In this document: positions 6,732 through 11,210 of the stretch, piece after piece
How the letters are laid out: the number at the start of each line of letters is the position of its first letter
Numbering within the stretch: position 1 is the stretch's first letter
Assembly: GCA_937875035.1 (NCBI GenBank)
Contig: CALNCF010000288.1
Span: 1-11,210, forward strand
DNA: 11,210 nt
From: an uncultured Sphingobacteriaceae bacterium
GTDB taxonomy: Bacteria > Bacteroidota > Bacteroidia > Sphingobacteriales > Sphingobacteriaceae
Reading direction: 5' to 3'
Translations under genes and position numbers: made by a program
The notes under the pieces: generated by a model
What the model saw: only the letters and a program-made list of their open reading frames with translations
Databases searched by the model: none
What the model was told of the DNA's origin: nothing

Positions 6732-7244
6732 TTAGAACTTAGCGGTCACACCCAGGTTAATGATCCCTAAGCCATAACCAACTTCTGCGTAAGCTCCGAT
6801 ACTTTCCGTGAAGAAATAACGTGCTCCCGCGTGTGCTCCGAATACGGCGCCTCCGGCTGTCGGAGATGGTGTACCTGCCGGCGCGCCATCAAGCTTTACG
6901 CTTGCTGCATTGTAACCGAGGATCACACCTGCATACGGATCCAGGTTGTCGATGTCCAGGTCGAAGTGATAGTTTGCGCGGGCGCCTACAAGGAAGTAAG
7001 AATACTTCACTTTGTAGAAACCAAGGTCTTCACTTTTTCCGGCGAAGCCTAAGAATCCGCCTACACCCAGCTTATCGCTGATGCCGTATTCACCGCTCAG
7101 CCCGATAGGAATACCGAAGCCTCCGCCGATACCGATACCGGCATTGATGCCGATCTGGCCTTCTTCGAAATTCTGTGCTTTTGAAATTTTACTTGTTGCG
7201 ATCATGCCGATCACTAACAGGCATACCATTGAGAGTTTTTTCAT
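6732..7244 (-). CDS. Small outer-membrane beta-barrel protein
   Basis: This 170-residue protein begins with a signal peptide (MKKLSMVCLLVIGMIATSKI, then SKAQ, with likely cleavage after SKA). The mature part is a series of short amphipathic strands rich in Gly, Tyr and Phe: a glycine-rich first strand (INAGIGIGGGFGIPIGLSGE), then segments such as SYFLVGARANYHF, LDPYAGVILGYNAAS, VFGAHAGARYFF and IGAYAEVGYGL. It ends in Phe (LGVTAKF), as outer-membrane barrel proteins do. This fits the 8-stranded barrel families (OmpW/OmpX or OMP_b-brl type), common in Bacteroidota. No specific substrate or function can be assigned. The gene is monocistronic: its own promoter lies just upstream and the bidirectional terminator just downstream. 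The ATG at 7244 is the natural start for the signal peptide, without a clear Shine-Dalgarno sequence. Confidence 0.85.
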   Translation of the reverse strand: MKKLSMVCLLVIGMIATSKISKAQNFEEGQIGINAGIGIGGGFGIPIGLSGEYGISDKLGVGGFLGFAGKSEDLGFYKVKYSYFLVGARANYHFDLDIDNLDPYAGVILGYNAASVKLDGAPAGTPSPTAGGAVFGAHAGARYFFTESIGAYAEVGYGLGIINLGVTAKF

Positions 7245-7272
7245 CGATTGGGTTTGTTATGTTTTGTTGATG

Positions 7273-7303
7273 CAATTTTACTGGCAATCGAACGATCCAT
7301 AAA
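7273..7303 (-). promoter_or_regulatory. Likely promoter of the small outer-membrane barrel gene
   Basis: On the minus strand TTTA (7303-7300) and TAAAATTG (7280-7273) are separated by exactly 19 bp, the Bacteroidota -33/-7 arrangement, with one mismatch in each box against TTTG and TAnnTTTG. Transcription would start near 7268, leaving about 24 bases before the ATG at 7244. A short CCCG-TTTG-CGGG inverted repeat (7306-7317) lies immediately upstream of the -33 box. Confidence 0.5.
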
Positions 7304-7350
7304 TCCCCGTTTGCGGGTAATTTATTATACCCACTGGTACTGATGGCGCA

Positions 7351-7387
7351 TAAAAAAAGACCTGTGCGTATGCAGCAGGTCTTTTTA
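7351..7387 (-). terminator. Rho-independent terminator of the gltX to enoyl-CoA hydratase unit
   Basis: GACCTG (7359-7364) pairs with CAGGTC (7376-7381), and the inner TGC / GCA around a GTAT loop extends the hairpin with one bulged G. The flanking A-run (7352-7358) becomes the U-run on the minus strand, about 20 bases after the hydratase stop. The T-run on the right (7382-7386) means it may also work in the other direction. Confidence 0.88.
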
Positions 7388-7405
7388 TTACAGGCTTCGC
7401 GGAAA

Positions 7406-8188
7406 TTATTCTCCTTTGAAAGCGGCTTTTCTTTTTTCGAGGAAGGCAGTTGTGCCTTCTTTAAAATCGGCAGTGCCGAAACATTTCCCGAACTCATCGA
7501 TCTCTACCTCGAAACCATTGACGCCATCCTGTAAGGAAGCGTTCAGGGCTTTGATCGCGTGTGATATAGCTACCGGCGATTTGCTGATGATCTTCGCCGC
7601 GATCTCTTCGCATTTAGCGATCAGTCCTTCGGCTGTGGTTACATGATTCACCAGGCCGATACGGTACGCCTCCTGCGCGTCTACCATGTCTGCGGTCACG
7701 ATCATCTCCAGGGCTTTACCTTTCCCAACCAATTGTGTGAGGCGCTGTGTGCCTCCGTATCCCGGGATCACCCCGAGCGAAACTTCCGGCAGACCCATCT
7801 TCGCGTTGTCGCTGGCTACACGGATATGGCACGACATGGCGAGCTCCAGTCCGCCACCCAGGGCGAACCCGTTAATGGCGGCGATCACCGGCTTGCCGAT
7901 GTTCGCGATAAAGTCGAATACCAGGCGGTGTCCTTCCGCGCTTAATCTCTTTCCTTCTTCCACGCTGAAATGCGCGAACTCCGAAATGTCGGCGCCGGCC
8001 ACAAAAGCCTTGCTGCCATCACCGGTCAGGATGATCGCCTGTACCTCTTTATCTGTCGCGGCAGCCGAGAATGCTTCATGCAGCTCGGAAAGCACGGCCT
8101 TGTTCAGCGCGTTCAGCTTGCTTGCGCGGTTGATGGTGATGTAAAGGGTATGGTTTTTCTTTTCGGTTAACAGGTTCTCGTAGCTCAT
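7406..8188 (-). CDS. Enoyl-CoA hydratase / isomerase family protein
   Basis: This 260-residue crotonase-fold protein probably hydrates trans-2-enoyl-CoA thioesters in fatty-acid or branched-chain amino-acid breakdown; the exact chain length cannot be read from sequence. The oxyanion-hole segments are AFVAGADISEF (residues 61-71) and INGFALGGGLELAMSCH (105-121). The two catalytic glutamates of rat mitochondrial enoyl-CoA hydratase (Glu144 and Glu164) correspond to Glu115 and Glu135, the latter in GLPEVSLGVIPGYGGTQRL, so a hydratase is more likely than a one-Glu isomerase. Length is normal and the gene complete. Its ATG overlaps the TAA of the small exported-protein gene as TAATG, which suggests translational coupling. 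It is the last gene of a unit that also encodes a B12-binding mutase subunit, and a terminator follows it. Confidence 0.93.
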   Translation of the reverse strand: MSYENLLTEKKNHTLYITINRASKLNALNKAVLSELHEAFSAAATDKEVQAIILTGDGSKAFVAGADISEFAHFSVEEGKRLSAEGHRLVFDFIANIGKPVIAAINGFALGGGLELAMSCHIRVASDNAKMGLPEVSLGVIPGYGGTQRLTQLVGKGKALEMIVTADMVDAQEAYRIGLVNHVTTAEGLIAKCEEIAAKIISKSPVAISHAIKALNASLQDGVNGFEVEIDEFGKCFGTADFKEGTTAFLEKRKAAFKGE

Positions 8189-8708
8189 TAGTCGAAGATT
8201 AATTGTTCAATATCTACTGTTAATTTTTTAATGTATTTCTTTTTCAGGGAGACCGAAGCAACGGTGCACCATGCCGGGGCATGCGGGCCTTTATTCAGCA
8301 GCAGCACCTTGGTATCGCCGATCAGCCATTCATAACCGATGATGTTTCCCATCGGGTCGGCGGAGCGTGTTTTGTTCTCCTTGATCAGCGGCTTGCCGAA
8401 CTGTGTGCTCAGGGAAGAAACGATCGCTGCAAGGTCTTCATGTCGAAATCTACTTCCACCAGGCTGCCCTGGTAGAAGCGCAGGTTCGAATAGCTGTATT
8501 TATATTTCTTAAGGAATAAGGAGTCTTTAAAAGAAAGCTGGCAGTTCTCGAACTCGTCGCCGGCCTGGTTACTGCTGCAGCTGCGCAGGCTGGGCAGTGT
8601 ACTTTTGGGTGTTCCCCACAACAGGTTATCGTATCCTTTAGCGTTGATCTGCGCGTAGCTGCTATTGAAGAACAGGAAAGAGATGCCTATCAACAGGAAT
8701 ACCCTCAT
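8188..8708 (-). pseudogene. Small exported protein, disrupted by a one-base frameshift
   Basis: The 5' frame (8708 to a TGA at 8409, 99 codons) encodes a signal peptide (MRVFLLIGISFLFFNSSYA, cleavage before QINAKG) and a mature region with GYDNLLWGTPKSTLPSLRSC and a Cys44-Cys57 pair. After VDFDMK the other frame takes over near 8434-8440: DLAAIVSSLSTQFGKPL, later IIGYEWLIGDTKVLLLNK and APAWCTVASVSLKKKY, ending in QLIFD at a TAA (8190-8188). Adding one base in the codon after Met-Lys would restore about 173 residues. The TAA overlaps the ATG of the hydratase gene and the ATG lies 1 bp after the B12-protein gene, so the long form fits the operon exactly. Function is unknown; the WGT motif after a GYD/LxW segment occurs in small periplasmic proteins. 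The shift may be a sequencing error or a recent mutation; no slippery heptamer is visible. Confidence 0.85.
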
Positions 8709-8709
8709 A

Positions 8710-9117
8710 TCAGAAATTTCTATGCGTTTTTACCCAGTCGTTCATGTAGGCTACGATCTCGGAAGTTGGTGTTCCGGGAGGGAAGAGCCGGCCAACACCC
8801 ATTTCGTTCAGGGCTTTGATATCGGCTTCGGGAATAATGCCGCCGCCGGTCAGCAGGATGTCGTTCACACCCTTTTCCTTCATGATGGACATGATCTTCG
8901 GAAAAACCGTCATGTGCGCGCCACTGAGGATGCTTACGCCGATGGCGTCCACGTCTTCCTGGATAGCTGTATTCACCACCATCTCGGGTGTTTGCCTTAA
9001 GCCGGTATAGATCACTTCCATACCTGCATCACGAAAGGAGGTCGCGATGATCTTCGCGCCCCGGTCGTGACCGTCGAGCCCGCATTTGGCCACTAATACG
9101 CGTATTGGTCTGTTCAT
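8710..9117 (-). CDS. Cobalamin (B12)-binding subunit of an acyl-CoA mutase
   Basis: This 135-residue protein is a stand-alone B12-binding domain like the C-terminal domain of methylmalonyl-CoA mutase. The cobalamin motif is complete: Asp15-x-His17-x2-Gly20 in KCGLDGHDRGAK (His17 would be the lower cobalt ligand), Ser62-x-Leu64 in GVSILSGAH, and Gly-Gly at 91-93 in LLTGGGIIP. It must work with a separate catalytic (TIM-barrel) subunit that is not in the window, to rearrange methylmalonyl-CoA/succinyl-CoA or a related acyl-CoA such as isobutyryl-CoA; sequence alone does not decide which. The gene lies 8 bp after the lipoprotein gene and 1 bp before the small exported-protein gene (TGATATG), in the same unit as an enoyl-CoA hydratase, which fits acyl-CoA metabolism. 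Confidence 0.93.
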   Translation of the reverse strand: MNRPIRVLVAKCGLDGHDRGAKIIATSFRDAGMEVIYTGLRQTPEMVVNTAIQEDVDAIGVSILSGAHMTVFPKIMSIMKEKGVNDILLTGGGIIPEADIKALNEMGVGRLFPPGTPTSEIVAYMNDWVKTHRNF

Positions 9118-9125
9118 GTAATAGC

Positions 9126-9674
9126 TTAGTAAGGAACCTTTTTCAACAGGAACTTTTGTTTCTTCAGTTTTTTCCTGTACTTCATCAGTCCCTCTTCATC
9201 CATGCGTACATAATACGATTGCTTCTCCAGTCTTCCTGTATCTTCCACCATCCGTACGTCCGGGAAATATTTACGCAGGGTACGTTCCGGGTTCTTATTA
9301 TCTTTTGTAATGATGATCGGGGTAACGATCACATCATCGCCCGACTTGCCAATGAAAAATCCCGACCAGCGCTCGTTCTCCTGGCTGAAGTAAAAGGATT
9401 GCTGCTTATATGCAGAGAACACATGCTGCTCGTCGAGGAAATCGATCCGGGTATTGTCTTTCTGAATTTGTGTGAAAGAATTTTTGCCGATGTACACCGT
9501 GGTAGTGTCTGCCAGCAGATCCTTATTATAAAAAACATACTTTCCACGATAGGTTTCCGGTATCTCTTGCTGAGCCTCGCCCGGAAAGCGGTCGAAGCGC
9601 AGAGGCTGACAGGCGGCCATCGTTAGCAGCGCAGCCAAGCAAAGCAGGTATGTTTTCTGGATCTTCATCTTCAT
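9126..9674 (-). CDS. Putative lipoprotein of unknown function
   Basis: This 182-residue protein begins MKMKIQKTYLLCLAALLTMA followed by AC, a lipoprotein signal peptide with a MAAC lipobox (Met at -3 is acceptable but less common), so Cys22 would be lipidated. The mature protein has no domain that I recognise; it includes FPGEAQQEIPETYRGKYVFY, a TTTVYIGKNSF segment, and a strongly basic C-terminus (MKYRKKLKKQKFLLKKVPY). The alternating hydrophobic and polar pattern with turns suggests a mainly beta structure. Its ATG overlaps the gltX TAA as TAATG (9676-9672), suggesting coupled translation; Met3 (9668) is an alternative start. It may be a lineage-specific envelope protein that travels with gltX; no function is assigned. 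Confidence 0.8.
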   Translation of the reverse strand: MKMKIQKTYLLCLAALLTMAACQPLRFDRFPGEAQQEIPETYRGKYVFYNKDLLADTTTVYIGKNSFTQIQKDNTRIDFLDEQHVFSAYKQQSFYFSQENERWSGFFIGKSGDDVIVTPIIITKDNKNPERTLRKYFPDVRMVEDTGRLEKQSYYVRMDEEGLMKYRKKLKKQKFLLKKVPY

Positions 9675-11210
9675 TATGCGTTAAAGGCGGTCAGCGCTTT
9701 TTTCAGTCTTCTCAGGGTCGTTTCTTTCCCAAGCAATTCCACCATTTCGAAAATAGCCGGACCGGAGCCCACACCCGAAAGCGCCACCCGGAAGATCTGC
9801 ATGACCTGTCCGGCGCCGATGCCCGAGGCTTCGGCTGTTGCTTTAAATGTTTCTTCGGTTGCAGCTGCGCTGAAATTCTCCTGACCTTCCAGCTTGCTCA
9901 CCAGGTCTGTCATAAATGCCGGAACCTGGTCTTTCCATTTCTTACGGATCACATCCTGGTCGTATTGTTCAGGCTCTGTGAAGAAGTAAGAAGAAAGCTC
10001 CCAGAATTCATTAACAAAATGAGCCTTTTCTTTAATAAGACGGCACACCTGTGTTACGTAAGCAGGGTCGGCACTGATATTTTTAGCCTGAAGCTCCGGG
10101 GCGAATAATGCCGCCAGCTCTTCATCGGGTTTTGCACGCAGGTATTGCTGGTTGAACCATTTGGTTTTGGCCGCGTCGAATTTGGCGCCCGATTTGGAAA
10201 TCCGTTCCACGCTGAAAGCCTGGATCAGCTCATCCATCGAGAAGATCTCCTGCGGGGTTCCCGGGTTCCATCCCAGTAAGGCCAGCATGTTGATGAACGC
10301 TTCAGGGAAGTATCCCTTTTCGCGGTAGCCGGAGCTGATCTCCCCGGTAACGGGGTCTTTCCATTCCAGCGGGAACACCGGGAATCCCAGGCGGTCACCG
10401 TCGCGTTTGCTGAGCTTGCCGTTCCCGTCGGGCTTTAACAATAAAGGTAAATGGGCGAACTGAGGCATCACCTCTTCCCAGCCCAGGTAACGGTATAGCA
10501 GCACGTGCAGCGGAGCAGAGGGTAGCCATTCTTCTCCACGGATCACGTGAGTGATCTTCATTAAATAATCGTCTACAATGTTTGCGAGATGATAGGTCGG
10601 CATACCGTCCGATTTGAACAATACCTTGTCGTCCATCTGCGAGGTATGCACCAGTACATTGCCACGGATCAGGTCCGTTACACGTACTTCTTCCTTGCGT
10701 GGGATCTTGATACGGATCACGTAAGGATCACCGGCATCCAGCCTGCGCTTCACTTCATCTTCCGGAAGCGACAGCGAGTTCTTCATGCTTTCGCGGGTGA
10801 TATAATTGTATTGAGGTGAACCTACGTTCGAGGCTTTCAGGCGCTCGCGCATTTCATCCAGCTCTTCGGCAGTATCGAAGGCGTAATAGGCATTCCCTGA
10901 TTCGATCAGCTGCATGGCATACTGGCGGTACAGGGCCTTGCGTTCCGACTGGCGGTAAGGCGCATGAGGTCCCAGATCCTTGCCGCCCTTCACGATCCCC
11001 TCATCGATTTCGATACCCATCCATTCAAGTGCATCGAGGATATAGGCTTCTGCTCCGGGCACAAAACGGGTAGAATCTGTGTCTTCGATTCTCAATAACA
11101 TATCTCCGCCGTGCTGACGCGCGAAAAGATAATTATACAATGCTGTACGAACGCCGCCAATATGAAGCGGACCGGTTGGGCTGGGTGCAAAACGAACTCT
11201 GACTTTTTTA
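9674..11210 (-). CDS. gltX: Glutamate-tRNA ligase (5' end outside window)
   Basis: GltX charges tRNA-Glu with glutamate using ATP. The frame is open to the right edge; 511 residues are visible, starting KKVRVRFAPSPTGPLHIGG, where the class I HIGH-like signature is at residues 14-19 (PLHIGG). The family usually begins only a few residues before this point, so very little is missing. The TTG at 11140 that could be read as a start lies 23 codons inside the catalytic domain and would remove HIGH, so it is not the start. The second signature, KLSKRDG (KMSKS type), is at visible residues 265-271, after VIRGEEWLPSAPLHVLLYRY and before the C-terminal anticodon-binding region. It is upstream of the lipoprotein gene in the minus-strand unit and overlaps it by one base. 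Confidence 0.97.
   Translation of the reverse strand, partial: KKVRVRFAPSPTGPLHIGGVRTALYNYLFARQHGGDMLLRIEDTDSTRFVPGAEAYILDALEWMGIEIDEGIVKGGKDLGPHAPYRQSERKALYRQYAMQLIESGNAYYAFDTAEELDEMRERLKASNVGSPQYNYITRESMKNSLSLPEDEVKRRLDAGDPYVIRIKIPRKEEVRVTDLIRGNVLVHTSQMDDKVLFKSDGMPTYHLANIVDDYLMKITHVIRGEEWLPSAPLHVLLYRYLGWEEVMPQFAHLPLLLKPDGNGKLSKRDGDRLGFPVFPLEWKDPVTGEISSGYREKGYFPEAFINMLALLGWNPGTPQEIFSMDELIQAFSVERISKSGAKFDAAKTKWFNQQYLRAKPDEELAALFAPELQAKNISADPAYVTQVCRLIKEKAHFVNEFWELSSYFFTEPEQYDQDVIRKKWKDQVPAFMTDLVSKLEGQENFSAAATEETFKATAEASGIGAGQVMQIFRVALSGVGSGPAIFEMVELLGKETTLRRLKKALTAFNA

Noticed and set aside
8431..8445. Programmed -1 ribosomal frameshifting in the small exported-protein gene
   Set aside because: A -1 shift would join the two frames, but there is no X-XXY-YYZ slippery heptamer or A-run at the site and no evident downstream stimulatory stem, so error or mutation is more likely.
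9105..9626. A 173-codon plus-strand open frame opposite the lipoprotein gene
   Set aside because: The minus-strand frame has a signal peptide, lipobox and operon spacing; the plus-strand frame has none of these and crosses a gene junction.
1..11210. Defence island, CRISPR array, prophage, insertion sequence or RNA gene
   Set aside because: I found no regularly spaced repeats, transposase, integrase, phage genes or tRNA/rRNA-like structure; codon usage looks uniform by eye and gene order is compact.

Overview
The window looks like a chromosomal housekeeping region of a mid-GC member of the Bacteroidota, probably near Chitinophagales. This placement is inference. It rests on promoter-like sequences matching the Bacteroidota pattern (TAnnTTTG at -7, TTTG-like at -33), weak or absent Shine-Dalgarno sequences at most starts, and protein types such as a short cell-surface barrel, a propeller-barrel fusion and a stand-alone B12-binding mutase subunit. 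I see no mobile element, CRISPR array, rRNA or tRNA. No gap without a gene exceeds about 160 bases.

Layout. Left edge to 1667 (+): the C-terminal 554 residues of a large protein with TolB/PD40-like propeller repeats followed by an outer-membrane-barrel-like region; its 5' end lies outside the window. 3632 to 1670 (-): a compact four-gene unit, transcribed trmB, then an alkyltransferase-like protein, an AhpD-like protein and tag, with gaps of 9, 5 and 20 bp. It pairs two proteins that act on alkylated DNA with a tRNA methyltransferase and a probable thiol peroxidase. 3677-5686 (+): a large multi-pass membrane protein of the family called 'site-specific recombinase' (PF10136-like). 5730-6653 (+): GDP-L-fucose synthase, with its own likely promoter inside the end of the preceding gene. 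A near-perfect bidirectional terminator (6669-6706) separates it from a convergent small outer-membrane barrel gene (7244-6732).

Right edge to 7406 (-): a tightly packed five-gene unit: gltX (start just outside the window), a lipoprotein, a cobalamin-binding mutase subunit, a small exported protein and an enoyl-CoA hydratase, ending at a rho-independent terminator (7351-7387). Two junctions overlap as TAATG, which suggests translational coupling. The exported-protein gene carries a single-base frameshift near 8434-8440. The downstream frame then runs to a stop overlapping the hydratase start, so the full gene is 8708-8188 rather than the short open frame ending at 8409.

The most useful observations are the frameshifted gene, the probable true TTG start of trmB (the longer open frame begins inside a promoter box), the alkylation-repair operon with an alanine-type alkyltransferase-like protein, and the propeller-barrel fusion. 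I did not find a convincing undescribed defence or mobile system.
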